A stretch of DNA of 64,000 nucleotides from JAICJR01 sp963848495 (GCA_963848495.1 CAWKDV010000001.1:186001-250000); one strand, 5' to 3'. Shown: positions 25,819 to 34,383, counted from the stretch's first letter. Translations and numbers: made by a program. The notes: generated by a model from the sequence alone, not told the origin.

Positions 25819-27008
25819 GCGCGCAGCGTGGTGCGGGCGAGTGGAAGCCGCTCGAGCACGTCCGCGAGCGCCTCGAACGAGCTCAGGCTCTGCCCGGGCA
25901 TGAAGTGGTCGACGTACGGGAGCGCCGCCGCCATGCCCTGGGCGAGCGGCTCGTAGTCCTCGTCGCCCGCGAGCGGGTTGACCCACACCACGGCGTGCGC
26001 CGCACGCTGGAGTCGGGCCATCTCGGCGGCGAGCCGGGCGGCGTCGCCGCGCTCCCAGCCGTCCGAGACGATCACGACGGCGGCACCGCGGGTCACCCCA
26101 CGCGGGCCGTAGGCGTCGCTGAAGGTGGCGAGGTTGTCGCCGATGCGGGTCCCGCCCGCCCAATCCGGCACCGCGCGCGCAGCCGCCCGCAGGGAGCGAT
26201 CGGGGTCGTGGCCCGCGAGCTCGCGGGTGATCTCGGTGAGACGGGTGCCGAAGGTGAAGGCGCGCACCTTCGTGCCCGCCCTGACAGCGGCCTGGAGGAA
26301 CATGATCGTCGCGCGCGCGTAGGGCTCCATCGAGCCCGACACGTCGACGAGGAAGACCAGCTTGCGCGGCGCGAGCCGGCGCCGCCGCCACTGGCGCTCG
26401 AGCGGGTAGCCGGACGTGCGGATCGCGCCTCGCAGCGTGCGGCGCTGGTCCAGCTCGCGCCCGTCGTGGGCGGTCTCGAGCCGGCGTGACCTGCGCTTCG
26501 GCGCGGCGCGGGCCACCCGCTCGAGCAGCCGCCGAGCCGCCCGCAGCTCGCCGGCGCTGTACTCGGCGAAATCGAGCTGCCGCAGTTGCTCGGCGGCGGA
26601 CCAGGCCATCCCCGCCCTGCCCCGCTCGCCCTCGCCGCCGTCTTCGTCCGCCGCGCCGATGCGCGAGCGCTCGAGCTCGCCGCCGCCCGGGTCGGCGTCG
26701 CCCGCGGCGCCGGGCTCCTCCTGTGACGGCAGGGGCAGTCGCGGCGGCTCGTCGGCGCCGCCGGGCGCGGCCCGCTCCCAGAACGCGGCGAAGGCGGCGT
26801 CGAACGCCTCGAGGTCCTTCTGGTGCGACACGAGCGTGCAGCGCAGCGCCCAGTAGACGTCGTCGCGGGAGCGCACCCCGACTGCGTCCAGCGCGAGCAC
26901 CGCGTCCTGGAGCCTGCCCGGGCCGACCTCCGCGCCGGCCTCCCTCAGCACGCGCCCGAACGCCGCGAGCCTCCGGACGAGGGCCCCGCCCGGCGCCGCG
27001 GCGGTCAT
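25803..27008 (-). CDS. CoxE-like VWA-domain protein
   Basis: A 401-residue CoxE-type protein. An N-terminal helical region and a low-complexity acidic/Gly segment (about 95-135) precede a C-terminal von Willebrand A domain with the MIDAS motif DVSGSM at 222-227, a Thr in GGTRIGDN and IVSDGWERGD. CoxE works with a MoxR-type AAA+ ATPase (CoxD), encoded immediately upstream with a 4-bp overlap, to mature cofactors or enzymes, best known for CO dehydrogenase-type molybdenum hydroxylases. No such hydroxylase gene is in the window. The target could instead be one of the metal enzymes of the island. It converges on and overlaps the amidohydrolase gene. Confidence 0.88.
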   Translation of the reverse strand: MTAAAPGGALVRRLAAFGRVLREAGAEVGPGRLQDAVLALDAVGVRSRDDVYWALRCTLVSHQKDLEAFDAAFAAFWERAAPGGADEPPRLPLPSQEEPGAAGDADPGGGELERSRIGAADEDGGEGERGRAGMAWSAAEQLRQLDFAEYSAGELRAARRLLERVARAAPKRRSRRLETAHDGRELDQRRTLRGAIRTSGYPLERQWRRRRLAPRKLVFLVDVSGSMEPYARATIMFLQAAVRAGTKVRAFTFGTRLTEITRELAGHDPDRSLRAAARAVPDWAGGTRIGDNLATFSDAYGPRGVTRGAAVVIVSDGWERGDAARLAAEMARLQRAAHAVVWVNPLAGDEDYEPLAQGMAAALPYVDHFMPGQSLSSFEALADVLERLPLARTTLRAQGRR

Positions 27009-27898
27009 CGCCCCGTCGAGCCCCGCGCTCCGGCGATCAGCTCGCCGAGACCGTGCTCGCGCGCCCGCTCGATATCCTCGTGGTACTTGAGCACCGCGCC
27101 GAGCGTTGCGTCCACCAGCGCTTCGTCCAGCTCCTCCTCGCCGAGCGAGGCGAGCGCCTCGACCCAGTCGAGGGTCTCGGCGATGCCGGGCGCCTTGGCC
27201 AGGCCCAGCTCTCGCAGCTCGGCGACGAACCGGGCGGCCTCGCGCGCCAGGCGCTCGGGCACCTGGGGAAGCCGCAGCTGGACGATCGCCACCTCGCGCT
27301 CGATGCTCGGGTAGTCGATCCAGTGGTAGAGGCAGCGGCGCCTGAGCGCGTCGTGCAGCTCCCGGGTCCGGTTCGAGGTGAGGATCACGAGTGGCCGCTC
27401 GCGCGCACGGATAGTGCCGAGCTCGGGGATGGTCACCTGAAAGTCGGACAGGAGCTCGAGCAGGAAGGCCTCGAACTCGTCGTCGGCGCGGTCGATCTCG
27501 TCGATCAGGAGCACCGGGGCCCGCTCGTCCTCGTGTTCGATGGCGTCGAGCAGCGGGCGGCGGACCATGAACTCACGGCCGAAGACGTCGCTCACCCGCT
27601 CGGGGGCGGCGGCGTCGGCCGCCTCGAGCGTCCTGATGTAGAGCATCTGGCGGGCGTAGTTCCAGTCGTAGAGGGCGTGGGCGACGTCGATGCCCTCGTA
27701 GCACTGGAGGCGGATCAGGCGCGCGTCGAGCACGCCGGCCAGCGCCTTCGCGCACTCGGTCTTGCCGACGCCCGCCTCGCCCTCGAGCAGCACCGGCTTG
27801 CGCAGGGAGAGCGCGACGCTCATCACCGTGGCGAGCCCGCGGTCGGCCAGGTAGGCGCGCTCGCGCAGTCGCTCGGTTATCTCGTCGACTGAGATCAG
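27005..27898 (-). CDS. MoxR-family AAA+ ATPase (CoxD-like)
   Basis: About 297 residues of a MoxR/CoxD-type ATPase. Walker A GEAGVGKT is at about 40-47, the RLQCYEGIDVAHALYDWNYARQ segment is diagnostic of the CoxD branch, Walker B is LLIDEIDRA, sensor 1 is VILTSNRTRELHDALRRRC, and a lid domain follows. It acts as a chaperone-like ATPase with the VWA partner downstream. The start is uncertain: no ATG/GTG/TTG lies at the expected N-terminus. CTG 27898 overlaps the GntR stop as CTGA and gives the family's normal N-terminal helix, whereas the next GTG/ATG (about 27825) would remove it. Co-transcribed with the GntR gene. Confidence 0.88.
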   Translation of the reverse strand: MISVDEITERLRERAYLADRGLATVMSVALSLRKPVLLEGEAGVGKTECAKALAGVLDARLIRLQCYEGIDVAHALYDWNYARQMLYIRTLEAADAAAPERVSDVFGREFMVRRPLLDAIEHEDERAPVLLIDEIDRADDEFEAFLLELLSDFQVTIPELGTIRARERPLVILTSNRTRELHDALRRRCLYHWIDYPSIEREVAIVQLRLPQVPERLAREAARFVAELRELGLAKAPGIAETLDWVEALASLGEEELDEALVDATLGAVLKYHEDIERAREHGLGELIAGARGSTGR

Positions 27899-28638
27899 CG
27901 CCGGCGAAAGATCTCGAAGCGGATGTACTCGTCGTCGACGTCGATCATCGAGTAGGCGATCGCGGTGCCGTTGCTCGAGTAGTGGATCTCGTGGAGGCGG
28001 ATGAAGCCCTCCCCCGCCGGCATGCCGAGCTTGGTGGTGCTGTCGTCGCGCTTGACGACCGGCACCATCTCCGCCACCGCGTGGTCGATCGGTGTGCGGC
28101 AGTAGCGCTTGCTGAACTCGAACAGCGACGCCGCCGGGTTCTTCGGCAGCTCGCGCTCGATGTTGTCCCAGGGCACGAGGTCGCGCACGTAGATCGCCAG
28201 CGAGCTGTCCGCGTAGTAGAGCTTCTCGGTGAGGAAGCACTCCTCGATGTCGTCCACGCCGAGCACCTCGATCATGTCCTCCGGCGGGCTGGTGCGCTTC
28301 CACGACTGGTCGACCTTGACCTTGTGGCCCTTCTCCTGGAGCAGCCAGTCGAAGCCGATCAGGCGCTGCAGGGCGAGCGTCGAGGGGCCCACATGGCGAT
28401 TGATCGTGGTGCCCACCGCCCGCCTGCGGGTGATGATGCCGTCCTGCTCGAGGCTGTGGAGGGCGGTGCGGATCGTGGTGCGGCTGACGTTCAGCATCTT
28501 CGCCAGCTCGTCCTCGGACGGCAGCCGGTCGTCGTCGAAGCGCCTGCTGAGAATCGCCTCGAGGATCGCCTCGCGCGCCCGTTCCGCAAGCGGGGTGTTC
28601 TCGAGTTCGGTGAACATGCCGTCCAAGATGCTCAGCAC
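27895..28638 (-). CDS. GntR family transcriptional regulator (HutC/UTRA type)
   Basis: A 247-residue regulator. The winged-helix domain covers about 15-80 (RLPSEDELAKMLNVSRTTIR, then a wing with GIITRRRAVGT). A UTRA ligand-binding domain follows (about 95-240), ending in the typical IAYSMIDVDDEYIRFEI. UTRA ligands are usually pathway metabolites that release the repressor from DNA. GTG 28638 starts the frame. A TACAAT -10 box lies about 25 bp upstream, with a palindrome beside it. It diverges from the MFS gene and heads the MoxR-VWA operon. Recurrent GT-N3-ACC motifs in four nearby promoters make it the candidate master regulator of the island. Confidence 0.92.
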   Translation of the reverse strand: MLSILDGMFTELENTPLAERAREAILEAILSRRFDDDRLPSEDELAKMLNVSRTTIRTALHSLEQDGIITRRRAVGTTINRHVGPSTLALQRLIGFDWLLQEKGHKVKVDQSWKRTSPPEDMIEVLGVDDIEECFLTEKLYYADSSLAIYVRDLVPWDNIERELPKNPAASLFEFSKRYCRTPIDHAVAEMVPVVKRDDSTTKLGMPAGEGFIRLHEIHYSSNGTAIAYSMIDVDDEYIRFEIFRRR

Positions 28639-28662
28639 TTCGTGTTACGAAGGAGAAAGAAC

Positions 28663-28683
28663 ATTGTAGGCGCCAGATTGGCG
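28663..28683 (-). promoter_or_regulatory. Promoter of the GntR gene with an adjoining palindrome
   Basis: On the minus strand a TACAAT (28668-28663) fits a -10 box about 25 bp ahead of the GntR start. Immediately upstream, inside the expected -35/-10 spacer, is the perfect palindrome CGCCA-GAT-TGGCG (28671-28683). Such placement suits autorepression. No convincing -35 hexamer is seen. Confidence 0.4.
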
Positions 28684-28721
28684 GAATCGCGTGGCGCGGT
28701 CGCACTTGCCCGCTTCCTGGG

Positions 28722-28747
28722 AATACGTATGTAGTATGACCAAATGG
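28722..28747 (+). promoter_or_regulatory. Operator-like element and -10 box at the MFS gene start
   Basis: The stretch contains TACGTATG and TAGTATGACCA (28732-28742), a full match to TNGTNNNACNA, and shares 20 of 26 positions with 17959-17984. TAGTAT (28732-28737) also looks like a -10 box 6 bp before ATG 28744, with no ribosome site in between, which suggests a leaderless transcript. A regulator here would block RNA polymerase directly. Confidence 0.5.
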
Positions 28748-29943
28748 CCCGGCAAGCCGCTGCAGTCAGCGCGAGCCGGGACACCGCTCCGCTCGCGGTG
28801 CTCGGCGGCATCCTGGCGGTCGCGTTCAACCTCCGGATCGGCGTCGTGTCGGTCGGCCCGGTGATCGAGGACATCCGCTCGAGCGCCGCGATGAGCAGCA
28901 CGGTGGCCGGCCTGCTGGGCGCCGTGCCGTTCATGTGCATGGGGGTCTTCGCGCTCGGCGGCCCGCCGCTCGCCGCGCGAATCGGCTCCGAGCGGCTGAT
29001 CGCCTACGCCCTCGCGCTGCTCGCGGCCGGCACGCTGCTGCGCGCGGCGGCGCCCAACGCGGAGCTGATCGTGCTGGCCACCGTGCCGATGGGGATCGCC
29101 GTGGCGCTGATGGGCCTGACGCTGCCGGGCGTCGTGAAGCGCTGCTTTCCAGGCCGGCCGGGAGCCATCACCGGCAGCTACGTGGCCGCGCTCGCGGTGG
29201 GGGCGGCGATCACCGCGCTCCTGATGGTGCCGCTCGCGCATGCCCTCGGCGGCTGGCGTGCGGCCTTCGCGGTCAGCGCAGTGCCCGCGCTGCTGGCCCT
29301 GCCGCTCTGGCTGAGGGCGTGGCCCAGCTTCCCCGCGCCGCGCGAGGCCGGCCGATCGCGGCCGTCGCATCGGCGCCGGCCGGGACGCTCCGAGCTGCGG
29401 CTCGGCGTGATGTTCGGCCTTCAGTCGATGGGCTTCGCGGCGGTGATCAGCTGGGTGGCAGCGCTCTACCGCCATCAGGGCTGGAGCGCCGGCCACGCCG
29501 CGCTCACCACCGCGATGGTCGCGATCTTCACGGCGCCGGCGTCGCTGCTCGTGCCGCGCCTCTCGGACGGGCGTGATCGCCGCCCCTGGCTGCTCGGCAC
29601 CGCGTCGCTGATGGCGGCCGCGGTCCTCGGCCTCGCGCTCGCGCCGATGGCCGCCCCCTGGCTGTGGGTGATCGGCTTCGGCATCGGCACCGGTTCGATC
29701 TTCCCCCTGATGCTCACGCTGCCCCTCGACCTGCGCGAGTCGCAGGCGGAGATCGACGAGCTCACCGGCTGGATGCTCGGCATCGGCTACGGGATGTCGG
29801 CCTTCGCGCCGCTGCTCGTCGGCGCCGGGCGCGACCTGACCGGCGGCTTCGAGCTGCCACTCGTGCTGATGAGCGCGGCCGGTTTCTGCACCGGCCTGCT
29901 CGGCCTTGACCGGCGCCTCGCGCCGCGGAGGAGGGAGATGTGA
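28744..29943 (+). CDS. MFS transporter, CynX/NimT-like
   Basis: A 399-residue major facilitator with about 12 hydrophobic segments and the CynX/NimT entry signature FNLRIGVVSVGPVIEDIR in the first helix. Characterised relatives move cyanate or confer 2-nitroimidazole tolerance; many are orphan small-molecule carriers. The PLWLRAWPSF loop after helix 6 and the arginine-rich central loop (GRSRPSHRRRPGRSE) are typical. ATG 28744 directly follows the operator-like element and lacks a Shine-Dalgarno site. Its stop overlaps the next start (GTGA), tying it to the amidohydrolase. The pair probably imports a small organic anion or amide and hydrolyses it, or exports a product of the island. Confidence 0.87.
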   Translation: MARQAAAVSASRDTAPLAVLGGILAVAFNLRIGVVSVGPVIEDIRSSAAMSSTVAGLLGAVPFMCMGVFALGGPPLAARIGSERLIAYALALLAAGTLLRAAAPNAELIVLATVPMGIAVALMGLTLPGVVKRCFPGRPGAITGSYVAALAVGAAITALLMVPLAHALGGWRAAFAVSAVPALLALPLWLRAWPSFPAPREAGRSRPSHRRRPGRSELRLGVMFGLQSMGFAAVISWVAALYRHQGWSAGHAALTTAMVAIFTAPASLLVPRLSDGRDRRPWLLGTASLMAAAVLGLALAPMAAPWLWVIGFGIGTGSIFPLMLTLPLDLRESQAEIDELTGWMLGIGYGMSAFAPLLVGAGRDLTGGFELPLVLMSAAGFCTGLLGLDRRLAPRRREM

Positions 29944-30875
29944 CCGATACGCGAGTGATCGACGCCCACACGCACCTGTACAGCCGGGAGATGACGCCCG
30001 CCTACTGGATCGACGCGATGGCCGACTACGGCAGCAGCGTCTCCGGGCGCCCGAGCGAGTACGTGCGCGAGCGAATCGAGACGGGCTGGTTCGACCAGGA
30101 CGGGGACCTGCTGGTGGCGGACATGGACGCGGCCGGCATCGCCAGGTCGGTGGTGTTCGTGCTCGACTTCGCCCTGCACGCCGGCGTGGGCGACGGGATC
30201 TCACTCGAGCGCCGCTACGAGCTGTTCGCCGCCGCGGTCGCGCGGCACCCGGAGCGGCTCGTGCTCTACGGCGGCATCGACCCGCGGAGGCCCGATGCCG
30301 CCGCCTTCGTGGCTCGTGCGAAGGACGAATACGGCATCCACGGCATGAAGATCTGGCCGCCGGCGGGCGCGCTCCCGAACGAGTCCTACTGCTACCGCGT
30401 GTACGAGCGCTGCGCGGAGCTCGGGCTGCCCGTGGTGGTGCACACGGGGCAGGAGATAGGGCCGCTCCGCAGCGAGTGCACCCGCCCGATCCTCGTGGAC
30501 CAGCCGGCGAACGACTTCCCGGAGCTGACCTTCGTGCTGGCACATGCCGGTATGGGCTGGTGGCAGGAGGCGGCCGAGATCGCCTGGCACCACCCGAACG
30601 TCAACGTCGACATCGCCTACTGGCAGGCGAAGTACCTGCGCAGCCCCGAGCAGTTCTGCCGGGAGCTGCGCGGGGTAATGTCCACCGCCGGCGCCAGCCG
30701 CGTGATCTTCGGCAGCGACTGGCCCGCGCTGCGGCAGGTGCGGCGGGTCGCGCATGCCACCTGGGTCGAGCTCCTCCGCTCGCTTCCCGACGAGGCGCCC
30801 GGCGGCGTGACCTTCGAGCGCGAGGAGATCGACCTGCTGCTGGGCGGCGCGGCGGAGCGGGCGCTAGGCCTGTAG
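29940..30875 (+). CDS. Amidohydrolase-2 family metal-dependent hydrolase
   Basis: A 311-residue TIM-barrel protein of the amidohydrolase-2 (ACMSD/resorcylate decarboxylase-like) family. The N-terminal IDAHTHLY carries the HxH motif, HGMKIWPPAG and VVVHTGQEIG hold a metal His, FVLAHAGMGWW another, and GSDWPALR the metal Asp. Family members are C-C decarboxylases or lactone/amide hydrolases acting on carboxylated rings. GTG 29940 overlaps the MFS stop by 4 bp. The 3' end overlaps the converging luciferase-like gene by 12 bp. The transporter-hydrolase pairing suggests uptake and processing of one substrate. Whether it decarboxylates or hydrolyses cannot be told. Confidence 0.84.
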   Translation: MTDTRVIDAHTHLYSREMTPAYWIDAMADYGSSVSGRPSEYVRERIETGWFDQDGDLLVADMDAAGIARSVVFVLDFALHAGVGDGISLERRYELFAAAVARHPERLVLYGGIDPRRPDAAAFVARAKDEYGIHGMKIWPPAGALPNESYCYRVYERCAELGLPVVVHTGQEIGPLRSECTRPILVDQPANDFPELTFVLAHAGMGWWQEAAEIAWHHPNVNVDIAYWQAKYLRSPEQFCRELRGVMSTAGASRVIFGSDWPALRQVRRVAHATWVELLRSLPDEAPGGVTFEREEIDLLLGGAAERALGL

Positions 30876-31859
30876 CGCCGGCACCACCTCGCTCCTGATC
30901 AGCCCGAGGCGCTCGAGCCGGCGCGCCCCCATCAGCGGGAATACGAGCTGGTCGATGCCGGTGGCGAGGATCTCGGCGAGGCGCGCAGCGCAGTCGCCGG
31001 GCTCGCCGGTCACCGCGAGCAGCCGCACGAGCTCGTCGCTCACCGAGTCCTGGTGGCCAGCCCGCGTCGACAGGTGCTCGGCGAAGTCGTAGCTGCGCTT
31101 GGCCCGGATCAGCTCGTCGCGGTGGCGTTCGAGCGCCGGCGGCAGCGCCTCCACGTCCGCCAGCAGGCGCGCCTGTGCGCTGACCCACGAGCGCACGTCG
31201 TCGAGCGCGGCGGCCTCGTCGGCGCCCACGGAGGTGGTGGCGACGAACGACAGCTCCACCTCGGCGGGGTCGCGGCCGGCGGCCGCGGCGCCGGCTCTCA
31301 CCCACCCGACCTGCTCGGCCACGAGCTCGGGCTGCGCCGGGCCCATGATCAGGGCGCCGTCGGCCAGCGCGCCCGCCAGCCGGCACATGCGCGGCCTGCT
31401 GACGGCGAGCTGCACGGGCACGGTCGGCGGCGTCTGGGGCAGTCGCAGCTCCCGCCCTTCCCACCGCGCCGGCTCGCCGGCGAGGACGGCCTTGAAGAAG
31501 CGAAGCCCGGCCTCTATCTCCGCCACGCGCGAGGGCTGCCGCCCGATGGCGCGCACCGCCGAGTCGCCTGCGCCGAGGCCGAGGATCGCGCGGCCGCCCG
31601 AGACCTCCGACAGCCCGGCCATCGCGCCGGCCGTGACGGTCGGGTGCCGGGTGTGGAGGTTTGTCACCCCGGTGGCGAGCTCGATCGTCTCCGTGCCGAG
31701 CGCCGCCATCAGCAGGCCGGCGTGCACGTCCTTCATCGCGAGCTGTGAGTCGATCAGCCAGATGCGGCTCACGCCGCCGCGCTCGAGCTCGACGCTGAAA
31801 TCGGCCCAGTCGCGCAGCGACTCGCGCGGGCTGATGCCCAGGCTCACGGCTAGCCGCAC
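30864..31859 (-). CDS. Luciferase-like monooxygenase / F420-dependent reductase (LLM class)
   Basis: A 331-residue LLM-family TIM-barrel. The pattern resembles methylenetetrahydromethanopterin reductase-like F420 enzymes: RLAVSLGISP, SRIWLIDSQLAMKDVHA, ELATGVTNLHTRHPTVTAGAMA, GGRAILGLGAGDSAVRAIG and VQLAVSRPRMCRLAGALADGALIMG. It lies at the end of a leftward cluster with a PaaK-like ligase, a thiolase and a DUF35 protein. GTG 31859 overlaps the ligase stop by 10 bp. The 3' end overlaps the amidohydrolase-2 gene. It may carry out an F420-linked oxidation of the CoA-activated substrate's precursor. The second LLM gene of the island (17995) is clearly different in sequence. Confidence 0.86.
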   Translation of the reverse strand: MRLAVSLGISPRESLRDWADFSVELERGGVSRIWLIDSQLAMKDVHAGLLMAALGTETIELATGVTNLHTRHPTVTAGAMAGLSEVSGGRAILGLGAGDSAVRAIGRQPSRVAEIEAGLRFFKAVLAGEPARWEGRELRLPQTPPTVPVQLAVSRPRMCRLAGALADGALIMGPAQPELVAEQVGWVRAGAAAAGRDPAEVELSFVATTSVGADEAAALDDVRSWVSAQARLLADVEALPPALERHRDELIRAKRSYDFAEHLSTRAGHQDSVSDELVRLLAVTGEPGDCAARLAEILATGIDQLVFPLMGARRLERLGLIRSEVVPALQA

Positions 31860-33199
31860 GCGCGCTCTTCCTTGCGCCTGTCGTACAGCCGGCGGCGCTT
31901 GTGGAAGCGGTCCTCGATGCTCGCGGTGAGCGCATTGCCGGTCACTGCGCGCACGCTGGCCGCGAGCCCGGTGGCGTGCCTCACGGCATCCGCCACCGCC
32001 TGCTCCGCTCCGACGGCCGGTTCGACGAGCTCCACGTCGAGCCGCAGGAGCTCACGGCCGCTCTCGTCGGTCTCGACCTCGGCCCGGTACTCGCGCACCT
32101 GCTCGACGCCGAACACGGCACGGTCGAGCGCCTCGGGCCAGAGGTTCACGCCCCTGACCTTGACCATGAAGTCGTAGCGGTCGACCGTGCCCGCCGCGAA
32201 CAGCGGGCCCGGGCGGCCGCAGGGACACTCCGGCACGAGCGTGACCCGGTCTCCGGTGGCGAAGCGGACGAGCGGCGAGGCACTCGACACGAACGGCGTG
32301 ACCACCAGCTCGCCGGCGCCCTCGCTCACGGGCGCGCGCGTCTCGGGGTCCACCACCTCGTAGATCCCGTGGTCAGAGAGGGCGTGCAGCACGCCGCGGC
32401 CGTCGGGGGCGAGCGCGCCCACCGGGCAGCTCCATGCCATCGCGCGCTGCGTGGAGCCGTACTGCTCGAACACGCGCGCGCCCCAGTGCTCCTCGAGGCG
32501 GCGCATCCAGTCCTCCGACCAGCACTCGCCCGCGACGACGACCCGGCGCACGCTCGTCCCGGCGGGGTCGAGGCCCGAGTTCCGCGCCTCGAGCGCCAGC
32601 CGCAGGACGTACGAGGGCGTGCCCACCAGCGTGTCGGCCCCGAAGCGGATGAGGTACTCGAGCTTGCGCTCGGTCGCGTAGGTGCCGACGCCGAGCACCG
32701 TCGCCCCCAGGAACCGCAGGCCGTGGTAGTACCACTGGCCGGCGGCCGCGGTAGTGAGCGGCAGCGTGTTCAACACCACCGACCCGGGCTCGACGCCCGC
32801 CCAGTGGAAGCCGCGGGCGGCCATCGCGTAGAGGCGGCGCTCGTCCTCGGCGTCGAGTGGATAGACCTCCTCGCCGGCGCCGCTCGTGCCGCTCGTGGTC
32901 ACCACCTGGCGCACGCTCTCCGGCGGGACCCGCGCGCGCGAGCCGAAGGGAGGGTGGGCCGCGATGTCCGACAGCACGTCCCGCTTCGTCGTGAGGGGGA
33001 ACGTGCGCAGCTCGGCGATGTCCGTCAGGCGGTCCGGGAGGCCGCTGAATCGCCGCTCGTAGAAGGGGGTTTTGCGCGCGCGCGCGAGGACCTCATTCAG
33101 CCGCCCGAGCTGGAGCCGCTCGAGCGACGCCGGTTCGCTCGCCTCATGTGCGAAATCGAGGGAGTGCGCGCCGGCGGCGATGGGCGCGTGCGTGTCCAC
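31850..33199 (-). CDS. Phenylacetate-CoA ligase-like (PaaK family) AMP-forming ligase
   Basis: A 449-residue ANL-superfamily protein of the PaaK type that activates a carboxylic acid as adenylate and then CoA thioester. Seen are VVTTSGTSGAGEEV (the P-loop, without the usual Lys/Pro), TLVGTPSYVLRLA, VVVAGECWSEDWMRRLEE, FEQYGSTQRAMAW, a C-rich hinge VPECPCGRPGPLF and FMVKVRGVNLWPEALDRAVF. The C-terminal lid ends in DRFHKRRRLYDRR. The atypical P-loop may alter ATP handling or simply be divergent. GTG 33199 starts 2 bp after the thiolase stop. With the thiolase and DUF35 protein it forms an acyl-CoA module. Substrate unknown, probably an aromatic or branched acid. Confidence 0.85.
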   Translation of the reverse strand: MDTHAPIAAGAHSLDFAHEASEPASLERLQLGRLNEVLARARKTPFYERRFSGLPDRLTDIAELRTFPLTTKRDVLSDIAAHPPFGSRARVPPESVRQVVTTSGTSGAGEEVYPLDAEDERRLYAMAARGFHWAGVEPGSVVLNTLPLTTAAAGQWYYHGLRFLGATVLGVGTYATERKLEYLIRFGADTLVGTPSYVLRLALEARNSGLDPAGTSVRRVVVAGECWSEDWMRRLEEHWGARVFEQYGSTQRAMAWSCPVGALAPDGRGVLHALSDHGIYEVVDPETRAPVSEGAGELVVTPFVSSASPLVRFATGDRVTLVPECPCGRPGPLFAAGTVDRYDFMVKVRGVNLWPEALDRAVFGVEQVREYRAEVETDESGRELLRLDVELVEPAVGAEQAVADAVRHATGLAASVRAVTGNALTASIEDRFHKRRRLYDRRKEERACG

Positions 33200-33201
33200 G
33201 G

Positions 33202-34383
33202 TCAGCGCTTCAACAGGGTGAGGGCGTACGCGGCGGAGTCCATGCCGGCCAGCAGCCCGCCCTGGTTGTGGGCGAGCGCGGTGAGCGGGCGCTCCTTGGC
33301 GCGGCGCTCGCCGGCCTGCCCGCGGAGCTGCCAGACCAGCTCGACCACCTGCGCGAGGCCGGTGGCGCCGACGGGATGGCCGCGCGCGGTCAGGCCGCCG
33401 CTCGGGTTCACCACGTGCTCGCCGCCGATCGCGGTGGTGCCCTCGCGCACCAGGGCCGGCCCCTCGCCCGGCCCGCAGAGGCCGAGGCTCTCGTAGATCA
33501 GCAACTCGACCGGCGCCATGGCGTCGTGCACCTCGGCGACGTCGATGTCCTCGGGCCCGATGGCCGCCTCTTCGTAGAGCTCCGCCGCCAGCTCGCGCAG
33601 CGTGCTGAAGCCGGCGTCGCCGCTCATGAAGAGGTGGCCGGAGCGCAGCTTGGCCGCGGCGATCGTGATCGGCAGCGACTCGCTCAGCGCCGCCGCATGC
33701 TCCCTCGCGCAGACGATCGCGGCGGCCGCGCCATCACCGATCGAGGAGCACATGTAGAGCGTCAGCGGGTCGGCGACCATCGGCGCCGCCAGGACCTCGT
33801 CCTCCGTCAACGCCCTCCGGTGCTGCGCGTAGGGGTTGAGGGAGCCGTGGCGGCTGTTCTTCACCGCCACGGCGGCAAGGTCGGCGTCCGACCAGCCGTA
33901 CTCGTCCATCCGGCCGTCGAGGTTGTACTTCGGGTGAGCCGCATAGACGGCGCTGAACTGCATGCCCATGCGCGCCAGGTCGATCTCGGAGTCCGCGGCG
34001 AGCGCCGCCAACGACCGCGCCGTGTCGCCCACGTACATCTTCTCGACCCCGAGCGCGAGTGCCACGTCGGCCGTTCCGGCGGCCACCTCGAGCCAGGCTC
34101 CGCGCAGCGCCGTGCTCCCGCTGGCGCAGGCGTTCTCGACGTTCACCACCGGGATCTCGTCGATCCCGGCGTCGTGCAGGATCACCTGCCCGCGGATCCC
34201 CTCCTGGCCCGTCAGCAGTCCGGCCAGGGAGTTGCCCACGTACGCGCAGCCGATCCGCCGCGGGTCGATGCCGGCATCCCGGATCGCCGCCCACACGGCC
34301 TCTCGCCCGAGGTCCTTGAGCGACTTGTCCGGATGCTTGCCGAAGGGGTGCATCCCGACGCCGACCACCGCCACCTCACGCAT
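33202..34383 (-). CDS. Thiolase (SCP-x / lipid-transfer-associated type)
   Basis: A 393-residue thiolase-fold protein of the SCP-x type that works with DUF35 partners. The nucleophilic Cys is in VENACASGSTALRG (about 89), the catalytic His in VAEVHDAMAPVE, and the C-terminal GGLTARGHPVGATG motif is intact. Such thiolase-DUF35 pairs perform retro-aldol or thiolytic side-chain cleavage, as in steroid breakdown, or acyl transfers. The DUF35 gene overlaps its start by 8 bp and the ligase follows directly. All catalytic residues are present, so it should be active. The substrate is probably the product of the PaaK-like ligase, which is inference from linkage. Confidence 0.9.
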   Translation of the reverse strand: MREVAVVGVGMHPFGKHPDKSLKDLGREAVWAAIRDAGIDPRRIGCAYVGNSLAGLLTGQEGIRGQVILHDAGIDEIPVVNVENACASGSTALRGAWLEVAAGTADVALALGVEKMYVGDTARSLAALAADSEIDLARMGMQFSAVYAAHPKYNLDGRMDEYGWSDADLAAVAVKNSRHGSLNPYAQHRRALTEDEVLAAPMVADPLTLYMCSSIGDGAAAAIVCAREHAAALSESLPITIAAAKLRSGHLFMSGDAGFSTLRELAAELYEEAAIGPEDIDVAEVHDAMAPVELLIYESLGLCGPGEGPALVREGTTAIGGEHVVNPSGGLTARGHPVGATGLAQVVELVWQLRGQAGERRAKERPLTALAHNQGGLLAGMDSAAYALTLLKR

